Assembly: GCF_016107655.1 (NCBI RefSeq)
Contig: NZ_JABASX010000006.1
Location: 1 to 64,000 of the forward strand
Source: Brevibacterium antiquum
GTDB taxonomy: Bacteria > Actinomycetota > Actinomycetes > Actinomycetales > Brevibacteriaceae
Length of the DNA: 64,000 nt
Direction of reading: 5' to 3'
The stretch's first letter is position 1. Every line of letters starts with the position of its first letter. Shown in pieces: positions 25,786 through 32,896 of this stretch. The notes below the pieces were generated by a model. That model saw only the letters and a list, made by a program, of their open reading frames with translations, had not been told where the DNA came from and did not search any database. Made by a program: the position numbers and the translations under genes.

Positions 25786-27194
25786 GCCCGGGCCTCGGCG
25801 ACGGACTGACCGACCCACACATCGCCTCCGCGTTCCTCACTGAGTTCACCATTGACCAACTCCGTGGCGACGTTGGTGAGGACGCCGAGGCCGCGGATCA
25901 TGTCCTCGTCCGTGGTGAACTCGCGTTCGCAGTGGGAGACGCCGTCGACGCTGGGTACGAACATCATCACGGCGGGCACCCGGTGGTTCATTGCCACGGA
26001 GTCGTGGCCGGCCATGGTCTCGAGGCGCCGGATCGACAGCCCCTCATTGGCCACGGCCTTCTCGGCCAGTTCGACGCCGGTCTCCGGGAAGTAGAGCTTG
26101 TCGCGGACATCGAAGTCCTCAACCTTGATGGTGATGTCGTGTTCCAAGGCGATGTTCGCGATCTGCTGGTGCAGGGAGTCCCGGGCAGCCTTGACGATGT
26201 CCGGGTCGGAGGAACGAAGGTCGGCGACCATATGCACGCGGCGGGGTACGACGATGGGTGAGTTGGGTTCGACGACATGCTGGCCGACTGAGGACACGAG
26301 CGCCTCGTCGGCGAACTCGTTGACCACGTCGGCGACGGCGAGGACGATCTTGGAACCTGCGACGAGCGCATCGTGGCGATCGGCCATGGCGGTGGCGCCG
26401 GTATGGGACTGTTCGCCGAGGACGTCGATGTCGAGCTTCTGTGTGTACCAGCTGGATTCGACGACGCCGATGTTCGTGGCCTCGCGTTCGAGGATGCGTC
26501 CCTGTTCGATGTGGATCTCTGCGTAGGAGATCGCCTCGGGCGGGGTGTCGGTGCCGTTGTAGCCGATGGCGGCGAGCGCCTCGGCAACGGAAGTGCCCTG
26601 GAGGTCTTGGACTGCGAGCATCTCGTCGAGGCCGAAGAGTCCGGCGTAGACGGAGCTGCCCATGATCGACGGGGCGAAGCGTCCGCCCTCCTCGTTGAAC
26701 CAATTGACGACAGCGATGTTGAACCGGGGCTTCTGCCCGGATTCGACGACGTTCTCCTTCACCCGCAGGGCTGCGAAGAGGGCTGCGATGACTCCGTAGG
26801 CACCGTCGAAGCGACCGCCCAGGGGCTGGGAGTCCAGGTGGGAGCCGATGAGGACGTAGGGGGCATCAGGGACGAGTTCGAGGCAGGCGAACATGTTGCC
26901 GATCGCATCCACGCGAACCTCGAAGCCGTTGCCTTCGGCCCAGCCGCGCATCCAATCACGGCTCTGCTTGTCCTCAGGCGTCAGCGCCTGCCGATCGACT
27001 CCGTCGTTGTCGGTTGCGCCGAGTGTGGCGACGTGGTGGAAGTCGGTGAGGAAGGCGGCGTCGGACGAAGAAGCCGGGGTCGAGTCCGGGGTCGAGTCGC
27101 TTGCTGTCGAGGATGCGTCGCTCGCTGCCGAGAGGGAGGTGGAACGGTCGGAGGCGTCACGCACTGTCGAGGGGCGAGAGGATGGTTCTGTCAT
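25782..27194 (-). CDS. M20 family Zn hydrolase (N-carbamoyl-amino-acid/allantoate type)
   Basis: A 470-residue binuclear-metal amidohydrolase of the hydantoinase/carbamoylase branch. Motifs are GSHLDSQPLGGRFDGAYGV, NEEGGRFAPSIMGS, EIHIEQGRILE, GEQSHTGATAMADRHDAL and AGHDSVAMNHRVPAVMMFVP. The first ~45 residues are a Ser/Thr/Asp-rich low-complexity tail before the folded domain; ATG at 27194 could be too early, but no ribosome site marks a later start. It is coupled to the amidase downstream by an ATGA overlap. It is paralogous to the M20 gene in the hut operon but clearly different in sequence. Substrate unknown. Confidence 0.85.
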   Translation of the reverse strand: MTEPSSRPSTVRDASDRSTSLSAASDASSTASDSTPDSTPASSSDAAFLTDFHHVATLGATDNDGVDRQALTPEDKQSRDWMRGWAEGNGFEVRVDAIGNMFACLELVPDAPYVLIGSHLDSQPLGGRFDGAYGVIAALFAALRVKENVVESGQKPRFNIAVVNWFNEEGGRFAPSIMGSSVYAGLFGLDEMLAVQDLQGTSVAEALAAIGYNGTDTPPEAISYAEIHIEQGRILEREATNIGVVESSWYTQKLDIDVLGEQSHTGATAMADRHDALVAGSKIVLAVADVVNEFADEALVSSVGQHVVEPNSPIVVPRRVHMVADLRSSDPDIVKAARDSLHQQIANIALEHDITIKVEDFDVRDKLYFPETGVELAEKAVANEGLSIRRLETMAGHDSVAMNHRVPAVMMFVPSVDGVSHCEREFTTDEDMIRGLGVLTNVATELVNGELSEERGGDVWVGQSVAEARA

Positions 27195-27244
27195 GGTGTT
27201 TCTCTTTCACTGGTGCTCAGAAGTGGATGGTGAAGCGGCGCCGG

Positions 27245-27298
27245 TCACCTTTGGTGCAGGAAGGCAGTTTGCAGACTGGCCCCCTGCACCAAAGGTGA
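27245..27298. terminator. stem-loop, 16-bp perfect outer arms
   Basis: TCACCTTTGGTGCAGG (27245-27260) is fully complementary to CCTGCACCAAAGGTGA (27283-27298). The inner bases GGCAGT and ACTGGCC continue the stem with one bulge, leaving a loop of about 6 bases. It lies between the MHS transporter stop and the M20 start, on the same strand. There is no T-tract. It may end or attenuate the transporter transcript. Confidence 0.7.
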
Positions 27299-27339
27299 TC
27301 GAGGTCCGCGGAAACGAAGGGCTCGTGGGCATCTGTCGA

Positions 27340-28659
27340 TCAGCCCAGCCGGCCCCGGGTCTCGGGGAGGCGGGTGATGAAGATGAGGACGAGGACGATC
27401 ACGGCGCAGATGGCCATGTAGTACCCGGGTGCGGTGTTGACTCCGGTGATGTCGACGAGCCAGGTGCCGACGAACGGAGCGGTCCCGCCGAGGATGGCGT
27501 AGGAGACGTTGTAGCTGATCGCCGCCGAGGTGAACCGGGTCTTCGTGGAGAAGCGTTCGCAGAAGAAGGTGTAGCAGCCTCCGCCGTAGCAGCACAGGGA
27601 GATCACGAAGATCGTCTGCCCGAGGAATGCCAGGCCCATGTTTCCGCTCGTCACCAACCCGAATGCGGGGATAGAGGTGACGGCCAAGAGGATGGAGCCT
27701 GCGATGAGCATCGGCTTGCGCCCGACCCGATCTCCTATGGCTCCGGCGATGGGCAGGAAGATCGTGTAGCTGGCCATGGCGATGGCGTTCGTCAGCAGCG
27801 ACTGCTCGCGGGTGAGATCGCCGGTGGTCTGGATGTAGGTGACGAAGTAGGCCGAGAGCATGTAGAAGCCCAGAGCGGTGAGCCCGAGGACGAAGAAGAC
27901 CTGGAGCATTCCCACCGAGTTCTCGCGGAAGGAATCACGGATCGGGCTGAATTCCTTCGGGCGTTCGGCCGCGGTCTTCTTGAACAGTTCTGACTCGTCG
28001 GTCCGAGAGCGGATCCAGAGGCCGACGGCTGAGAGCGGCAGAGCCAGGAGGAAGGGGATGCGCCAGCCCCATGAGTCGAACGAGGCATCGCTCATCACCG
28101 TCGAGAGCAGCAGGATGAGGCCACCGGCGAAGACCGAGGGCAGCGCAGTGGCGGCCAGGGTGATGTTGATCCACAGGCCGCGCTTGCCCACCGGCGCGTG
28201 TTCGTAGACGAAGGAGGGTCCGCCAACGGATTCGCCGCCGGCGGAGAAGCCCTGGCCCAGGCGGGCGAGGATGAGCAGGATCGGGGCAAACCAGCCGATC
28301 TGGTCGAAGCCGGGCAGTACGCCGATGAGGGCGGTGCAGATCCCGACGAGGAAGATCGTGATGGTCAAGGTCTTGCGCCGGCCCACCTTGTCACCGAGGG
28401 CACCGAAGAACAGTCCGCCAAGGGGACGCATGACGAAGGCAACGCCGAATGTGGCGAAGATGACGAGCAGCCCAGTGACCTTGTCGCCGTCGGGGAAGAA
28501 GTACTCGGAGAGGATGACGGCCGAGAGCCCGTAGAGCGTGAAGTCGTAGAACTCCACGAACTGGCCGATGCTGCCGCCGACGAGCACCTTCTTCTGCATG
28601 CTCGTGGTCTTGCCGGTGTGTTTCGGTTGTGTCTCCGGCGTCGCAGATGTCGCGGACAT
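27340..28659 (-). CDS. MFS transporter, metabolite:H+ symporter (MHS) type
   Basis: A 439-residue major facilitator of the MHS group (ProP/ShiA/KgtP-like). The N-terminus GGSIGQFVEFYDFTLYGLSA is characteristic, as are GALGDKVGRRKTLTITI, the loop 2-3 signature, and RLGQGFSAGGESVGG in segment 4. Hydrophobic segments fit 12 TM. The start is ATG at 28659. The M20 and amidase genes follow on the same strand after a stem-loop, so the cargo is probably their substrate or a related organic acid or amide; this is inference. Confidence 0.88.
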   Translation of the reverse strand: MSATSATPETQPKHTGKTTSMQKKVLVGGSIGQFVEFYDFTLYGLSAVILSEYFFPDGDKVTGLLVIFATFGVAFVMRPLGGLFFGALGDKVGRRKTLTITIFLVGICTALIGVLPGFDQIGWFAPILLILARLGQGFSAGGESVGGPSFVYEHAPVGKRGLWINITLAATALPSVFAGGLILLLSTVMSDASFDSWGWRIPFLLALPLSAVGLWIRSRTDESELFKKTAAERPKEFSPIRDSFRENSVGMLQVFFVLGLTALGFYMLSAYFVTYIQTTGDLTREQSLLTNAIAMASYTIFLPIAGAIGDRVGRKPMLIAGSILLAVTSIPAFGLVTSGNMGLAFLGQTIFVISLCCYGGGCYTFFCERFSTKTRFTSAAISYNVSYAILGGTAPFVGTWLVDITGVNTAPGYYMAICAVIVLVLIFITRLPETRGRLG

Positions 28660-28791
28660 AGAAGCTCCCTTGCCTAGTCCTCAGGTGTGGGCACCATTGT
28701 TGCCCGAACCAACCCATCAGTCCAACAGATAATGCTTAGTGCAACAATCAATTCAATCTATATGACTCTCGTTCAGCCGTCGGGATGCTGA

Positions 28792-28825
28792 CAGATCTGG
28801 CTGAACGCCAGATCTGGCTGAACGC
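28792..28825. repeat. perfect tandem repeat of CAGATCTGGCTGAACGC
   Basis: Two exact head-to-tail copies of the 17-mer, at 28792-28808 and 28809-28825, lie just upstream of the CstR-type operator. Each contains AGATCT, itself a palindrome. They may be sites for a regulator or a recent slippage duplication. Confidence 0.8.
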
Positions 28826-28838
28826 TCTTGCCTCCCGA

Positions 28839-28854
28839 ATACCCCATAGGGTAT
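28839..28854. promoter_or_regulatory. CsoR/CstR-type operator ATACCC-CATA-GGGTAT
   Basis: ATACCCCATAGGGTAT is an inverted repeat with 6-bp arms and a 4-bp centre. Operators of the CsoR/CstR/RcnR family characteristically have a G/C tract flanked by AT-rich ends of this form. It stands 55 bp before the start of the CstR-like gene, so autoregulation is likely. Confidence 0.7.
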
Positions 28855-28909
28855 ATTTTCAAACGAGAGTCCACCCAGCCTCGGCATCACCTACTCAGGG
28901 ACATAGACA

Positions 28910-29227
28910 ATGAAGAACGCAGACCCGGCTACTCAGCGGAAGATTGCCAATCGCCTCAAGCGGGCCCGTGGTCAACTCGACGCCGTGATTGATGCTGTGG
29001 AGAACGAAGGTTCGTGCCGGGATGTGGTCACACAGTTGTCGGCAGTGTCGACAGCGCTTGATCGCGCCGGGTTCCTCATCGTCTCCAACGCGATGAAGCA
29101 CTGCCTCAACGCCGCAGAAACCGACGACGCCTCTGCCGACGCTTCTGCTGCTACAGATTCCAGGCCACACGAAGAGGACTCTCTTACTATCGAGGAGCTC
29201 GAAAAACTCTTCCTGTCCCTGGCCTGA
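28910..29227 (+). CDS. CsoR/FrmR family sensor, CstR-like
   Basis: A 105-residue all-helical repressor of the DUF156 family. It has RLKRARGQLDAVIDAV near the N-terminus, Cys36 in GSCRDVV and Cys65 in MKHCL. Copper-sensing CsoR proteins have a His at position 61 between these cysteines; here position 61 is Ala. The Cys-x-Cys pattern without His is that of persulfide sensors (CstR), so sulfur species rather than copper are the likely signal. This rests on few residues. The acidic C-terminal extension (about 70-105) is atypical. No rhodanese or sulfide oxidase gene is adjacent; a small zinc-ribbon gene follows. Confidence 0.83.
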   Translation: MKNADPATQRKIANRLKRARGQLDAVIDAVENEGSCRDVVTQLSAVSTALDRAGFLIVSNAMKHCLNAAETDDASADASAATDSRPHEEDSLTIEELEKLFLSLA

Positions 29228-29284
29228 ACTACCAGCCCGAACAAGTGCCAATCACCATGCGCGAACTATTCAAGGAGAAGAACT

Positions 29285-29458
29285 ATGTGCCGAGCAGCTA
29301 CCTGCAAGACCTGCGGCAAGACCACCTGGGCCGGATGCGGACAACACATCGACTCCGTCAAACGCGAGGTGCCTGCACATCAGTGGTGCGGCGGACATGA
29401 AGACGCCCCCAAGCAGAAGGGCAACCTCATCCAGAGACTGTTCGGTCTGGGAAACTGA
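29285..29458 (+). CDS. small cysteine-rich zinc-ribbon-like protein (57 aa)
   Basis: An ATG at 29285 follows AAGGAG (29272-29277) with 7-base spacing and opens a 57-residue frame to TGA at 29456-29458. The protein starts MCRAATCKTCGKTTWAGCGQH and continues with VPAHQWCGGHED. The cysteines and histidines form CxxC-type pairs (Cys2, Cys7, Cys10, Cys18, His21, Cys34, His39) suited to bind one zinc. I recognise it as a conserved actinobacterial small protein of unknown function. It follows the CstR-like gene by 57 bp and may share its transcript. Confidence 0.8.
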   Translation: MCRAATCKTCGKTTWAGCGQHIDSVKREVPAHQWCGGHEDAPKQKGNLIQRLFGLGN

Positions 29459-29476
29459 CACAAGGAATTCGTCTGC

Positions 29477-30397
29477 CTACACCTCCGTCGGCCCCAGAAT
29501 TTCGCGGGTCAGTTCGTTGAAAGCGCGTGCGCGCTTACTCAGACGCACGTCCTTGGGCCACACCATGGACAGGTCGATGCTCGGGAAATCGTCGAGCAGC
29601 GGTACGTCGACCGTCATCGACCCGATGTACGTTCCAGAGGACACGCTCTGGCTCAGCAGCGAGTACCCGTGGCCCATCGCGACGAACGACCGGACCGTCT
29701 CATAGCCCGCGAAGCTGTGTCGCACCCTCGGCACGATCCCGGCGATGCGGAAGAGCTCATCGTAGTACTGACGGGAGAACGGCAGATCGAGCTGAACGTA
29801 GTCTTCGTCGGCAAGCTCACGCAGATGGACCGGACGCGGTCCCTCCGCTCCCCCAGCGAGGCGGTGATCGAGAGAGACGAGCGCGTGCGGTTCGACGACG
29901 TCGATGAGGAATGAGTTGAACCGATCGGTCAGACCCAGCGTGTACGTCAGTGCGATGTCGCAGACCCCGGCGATGACCGCTGTCTGCAGTTCATGGAGGT
30001 CGGCCTCGAAGTAATTGACTCTCACGTCGGGATAGCGTTTTTCGAACTCCGCGTGGATGAGCGGCAGTCGGGTCGGGGCGATGGGTGAAAACACTCCGAC
30101 CGTGAGGTTGCCGCTCAGCGACTGGGCCAGTCCGTGCGCTGTCTCCCCCAGGGCGTCGGAGGATTCGAGGAAGGGATTGACTTCGAAGAGAAAACGTCGG
30201 CCTGCAGGTGAGAGCACCACCGAGCGGTTCTTCTGCCGAATGAACAGGTCGATGCCCAGGGTCCTCTCGAGCTGAGCCATGGCCGTCGAGATCGCCGACT
30301 GCGTGACATTGAGGTGCTTGGCCGCCTCTGTCATGTTCTCGCGGCGGGCAACCTCTTGGAAGTACCGCAGTTGGACGAGGGTGAAGTCGAGGGCCAT
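29477..30397 (-). CDS. LysR family transcriptional regulator
   Basis: A 306-residue LysR regulator: winged-helix domain at residues 1-62 (FQEVARRENMTEAAKHLN, then SQSAISTAMAQLE-like recognition sequence) and a LysR substrate-binding domain from about 90 to 300. ATG at 30397. It is divergent from lgt across 77 bp and convergent with the zinc-ribbon gene. Neither neighbour is an obvious target, so its regulon is unknown. CynR/OxyR-like annotation would be generic. Confidence 0.87.
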   Translation of the reverse strand: MALDFTLVQLRYFQEVARRENMTEAAKHLNVTQSAISTAMAQLERTLGIDLFIRQKNRSVVLSPAGRRFLFEVNPFLESSDALGETAHGLAQSLSGNLTVGVFSPIAPTRLPLIHAEFEKRYPDVRVNYFEADLHELQTAVIAGVCDIALTYTLGLTDRFNSFLIDVVEPHALVSLDHRLAGGAEGPRPVHLRELADEDYVQLDLPFSRQYYDELFRIAGIVPRVRHSFAGYETVRSFVAMGHGYSLLSQSVSSGTYIGSMTVDVPLLDDFPSIDLSMVWPKDVRLSKRARAFNELTREILGPTEV

Positions 30398-30474
30398 AGT
30401 TCACATCTTCCCATGGGCAAGCTGCGGAGATCGCTCAACTGTCGGTCTGAGGGGGTTGGAAATAGACTGAACCC

Positions 30475-31392
30475 GTGCTTGCCTTTTCAGCGGTCGATGA
30501 CCTGCCCACTCTGCCCTACGATGTTCTGGCCTCCATTCCAAGCCCGAGCGTCTCCAGCTTCTCGCTGGGTCCTCTGACGATCCACTTCTATGCGCTGTGC
30601 ATCCTCGCCGGAATCATCATCGCCATCGTGCTGACCAACCACCGCCTGACCAAGCGCGGAGTCGAGGAATGGCAGGTCCTCGACATTGCAACTCTGGCCG
30701 TCCCGATGGCCATCATCGGGGCCAGGATCTATCACGTCATCACGCACTACACGGACTATTTCGGGCCTGGCCGCAACCCGTGGAACCCCTTCGAACCGGG
30801 ATCCGTATGGGCGATCTGGGAGGGCGGGATCGCCATCTTCGGATCGCTGATCGGCGGCACCCTGGGCGCGCTGATCATGTGCCGCCGACTCAACATCAAA
30901 CTGACGGCACTCCTCGACGCCATCGCCCCGGGACTCATTCTCGCCCAGGCCTGTGGACGCTTCGGCAACTGGTTCAATCAGGAGCTCTTCGGCATGCCGA
31001 CGACACTGCCCTGGGGTCTGGAGATCGACCCGAGCAACCCGAGTTTTCCGGCAGGCTTGCCGGTGGACACCCTGTTCCACCCCACGTTCCTCTACGAAGT
31101 GATCTGGAACAGCCTCGGCGCCCTGGCCCTGCTGTGGCTGGGACGGCACCTGTTCTTCCAGTGGGGACGCCTCTTCGGCATGTACCTCGTCTGGTACGGC
31201 GCGGGCCGCATCGTGTGGGAGTCCATCCGCCTCGACCCGAGCTACGTCGTCCTCGGCCTGCGCACCAATGTGTGGGCGGCAATCGGTGCGGTTGCCCTGG
31301 GCATTGCCATCATCGTCGTCCAGAGGCTGCGGCACCCCGAGCCCGAGGAATCTCCGTTCATCCCCGGCCGGGAAGCTGTGCGCACCGACTGA
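30475..31392 (+). CDS. lgt: prolipoprotein diacylglyceryl transferase
   Basis: Transfers a diacylglyceryl group from phosphatidylglycerol to the lipobox cysteine of prolipoproteins in the cytoplasmic membrane. The 305 residues show the Lgt signature GRFGNWFNQELFG at 161-173. LGPLTIHFYALCILAG near residue 31, VWEGGIAIFGSLIGG and the C-terminal GRLFGMYLVWYGAGRIVWE also match. The start is GTG at 30475. In many actinobacteria lgt follows trp genes; here it stands alone between a LysR gene and the convergent alkyltransferase-like gene. Confidence 0.95.
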   Translation: MLAFSAVDDLPTLPYDVLASIPSPSVSSFSLGPLTIHFYALCILAGIIIAIVLTNHRLTKRGVEEWQVLDIATLAVPMAIIGARIYHVITHYTDYFGPGRNPWNPFEPGSVWAIWEGGIAIFGSLIGGTLGALIMCRRLNIKLTALLDAIAPGLILAQACGRFGNWFNQELFGMPTTLPWGLEIDPSNPSFPAGLPVDTLFHPTFLYEVIWNSLGALALLWLGRHLFFQWGRLFGMYLVWYGAGRIVWESIRLDPSYVVLGLRTNVWAAIGAVALGIAIIVVQRLRHPEPEESPFIPGREAVRTD

Positions 31393-31452
31393 TCAGCACG
31401 GACACCGCGCTCCTCGCCAGTCCTTCTGCACGAGAGATTCGCCGCAAAGAGT

Positions 31453-31767
31453 TCAGTCGAAGCGGTGCCTCGCGTGCGTCATGGCAACCCGTTCACCGGT
31501 GAACGGAGTGCCTTCCGCTGCGAGGATCTGGGGCGCCGTCCCACAGTGGCAGACCGCCGGCCTACCGTCGCTGTAGACGACCCGCCACCAGGCGACGTCA
31601 TCGTCGAGCAGGCCCATGATTCGCCCGATCCGACGCGGCCCGACGCCGAGATGGGCACCGATATCGCTGTAGGAGGCCACCTTCCCGTCAGGAATGGTGT
31701 TGACGGTGCTGCGCACTTCGTCGATGAGATCCACCGCGGGTCCGTCAGCTTCAGTCACCCGAATCAA
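31453..31767 (-). CDS. alkyltransferase-like protein (ATL, MGMT fold)
   Basis: A 104-residue protein with the DNA-binding half of O6-alkylguanine transferases: IPDGKVASYSDIGAHLG, GPRRIGRIMG and WWRVVYSDGR are typical. The PCHR active-site motif is absent, which makes it an ATL that flags alkylated guanines for nucleotide excision repair rather than reversing them. The start seems to be TTG at 31767, overlapping the stop of the glutaredoxin-like gene (TTGA); GTG at 31758 is an alternative. The two genes form a tight pair. Confidence 0.85.
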   Translation of the reverse strand: MIRVTEADGPAVDLIDEVRSTVNTIPDGKVASYSDIGAHLGVGPRRIGRIMGLLDDDVAWWRVVYSDGRPAVCHCGTAPQILAAEGTPFTGERVAMTHARHRFD

Positions 31768-32063
31768 CTTGGAAGCATCGCTCGCAGCTCGTCTGCGCTC
31801 GGATTGCGAAGCACCCGCTCACCCACGAGTACGGTCGGAGTCAACTCATTGCCATCGTTGAGCTCACGCAACCGGGCGTTGGCGTCTTCGTCCTCGCGGA
31901 CGTTGACCCACGTGATAGCCGGATGGTCCTTCAGTTCCTCCATGAGCTGTGCAGAGAACTCGCAGTCAGGCTTCCACAGCACGACGGCGTGGTCAGCGGC
32001 GAGCAAAGACTGCGCAGATGCCCACGTCGTCTGCGGCTGACGTTGTGTGTCGTCTGTAGTCAT
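31764..32063 (-). CDS. glutaredoxin/mycoredoxin-like protein with CEFS motif
   Basis: A 99-residue thioredoxin-fold protein. The usual CxxC of mycoredoxins is replaced by Cys34-Glu-Phe-Ser (WKPDCEFSAQLMEEL), leaving a single active-site cysteine. TPTVLVGERVLRNPSADEL supplies the cis-Pro and the C-terminal helix typical of the group. It probably acts on mycothiol-mixed disulfides or has lost redox function; neither can be decided here. It is translationally coupled to the alkyltransferase-like gene. Confidence 0.78.
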   Translation of the reverse strand: MTTDDTQRQPQTTWASAQSLLAADHAVVLWKPDCEFSAQLMEELKDHPAITWVNVREDEDANARLRELNDGNELTPTVLVGERVLRNPSADELRAMLPS

Positions 32064-32218
32064 ACCTTCACCATAGGTCCGCAGTTCGCTTCAACGGAAC
32101 CCCCACTCAACATCGACTCATCGGAGATGCCCGAGCCCCCGCATTCGAAGAATCATCTGGCCTCCTGGCCTCTCACCCCCGCCGTCGCTCGAATCTACGG
32201 TTGGGTAACATGGAGGCT

Positions 32219-32761
32219 ATGCACTTCATGCGAATGCTTCTGCAGCTGCTCAAAGCCCGCCGCCGTTCCGCGCGGGGCATATGGGACAGCTATTCTCTGC
32301 CTCTGCGGGTGCTGCCGTCCGAGATCGACATCTTCATGCACGTCAACAACGGCATGTACTTCTCAATCATGGATCTGGCCCGGCTCGACATCATGGTCCG
32401 CAGCGGAGTCTGGAAGGCGATGCGCAGCAGAAAATGGAGCGGCGTCGTCAGCTCAGAGACCATCAGCTTCCGCAAGTCACTTAAACTCGGCCAGCGCTAC
32501 AGCGTCGAATCGAAGATCGCAGGATACGACGAACGTGCCGTGTACTTCGAGCACCGGATCGTCGTTGACGAAGAGATCTACGCCCGTGCCTTCGTTGCGA
32601 CACGGCTGATCTCTGAGAACGGCACGGTCACCAACGACGAACTCGTCGAAGTATTCGGGCCGCCACCGCCTGACGTGGAACTGCCTGACTGGCTCCACGA
32701 CTGGCGGCTGAACAACTCACTGCCGTCCACCAAGCGACCGGCAGCACACCACTGGGCCTAA
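32219..32761 (+). CDS. hotdog-fold thioesterase (4HBT/THEM6-like)
   Basis: A single hotdog domain. LPSEIDIFMHVNNGMYFSIMDLARLDIM at the start of the fold matches the 4-hydroxybenzoyl-CoA thioesterase-like group in which Asp-x-x-x-HVNN marks the active site. VSSETISFRKSLKLGQ and a C-terminal Pro-rich tail follow. Start choice is open: ATG at 32219 (180 residues), ATG at 32210 or TTG at 32201; the GGAGG at 32212 is very close to the first of these. It likely hydrolyses an acyl-CoA of unknown chain. It is convergent with the aminotransferase gene. Confidence 0.78.
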   Translation: MHFMRMLLQLLKARRRSARGIWDSYSLPLRVLPSEIDIFMHVNNGMYFSIMDLARLDIMVRSGVWKAMRSRKWSGVVSSETISFRKSLKLGQRYSVESKIAGYDERAVYFEHRIVVDEEIYARAFVATRLISENGTVTNDELVEVFGPPPPDVELPDWLHDWRLNNSLPSTKRPAAHHWA

Positions 32762-32790
32762 CCGGATCCCCGCATTCCCCGAACCGGCGC

Positions 32791-32852
32791 CCGTCATTGT
32801 GGACTCGCGTTCGTCGCAGCACGATTTTTCGCACGGGAGTCCACAATGACGG
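32791..32852. terminator. stem-loop, 16-bp perfect arms, 30-base spacer
   Basis: CCGTCATTGTGGACTC (32791-32806) pairs exactly with GAGTCCACAATGACGG (32837-32852). The 30-base interior contains TTTTT. It sits between the convergent thioesterase and aminotransferase genes, as expected for a bidirectional terminator. Confidence 0.7.
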
Positions 32853-32896
32853 AGCACGACACGGGATTCCACACTCACGGACGCCGTTGCTCGCGC

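Larger units (their letters stand above)
28660..28909. promoter_or_regulatory. divergent control region with tandem 17-bp repeat
   Basis: A 250-bp gap between the divergent MHS transporter and CstR-like genes. An A/T-rich stretch near 28725-28765 suits promoters. GTTCAGCC at 28771-28778 is the reverse complement of GGCTGAAC in the tandem repeat at 28792-28825, so a hairpin or paired binding sites are possible. The CstR-type operator is at 28839-28854. Confidence 0.5.

Noticed and set aside
28910-29227. Copper-sensing CsoR
   Set aside because: The His ligand position between the two cysteines is Ala, which argues for the CstR type, although metal sensing is not fully excluded.
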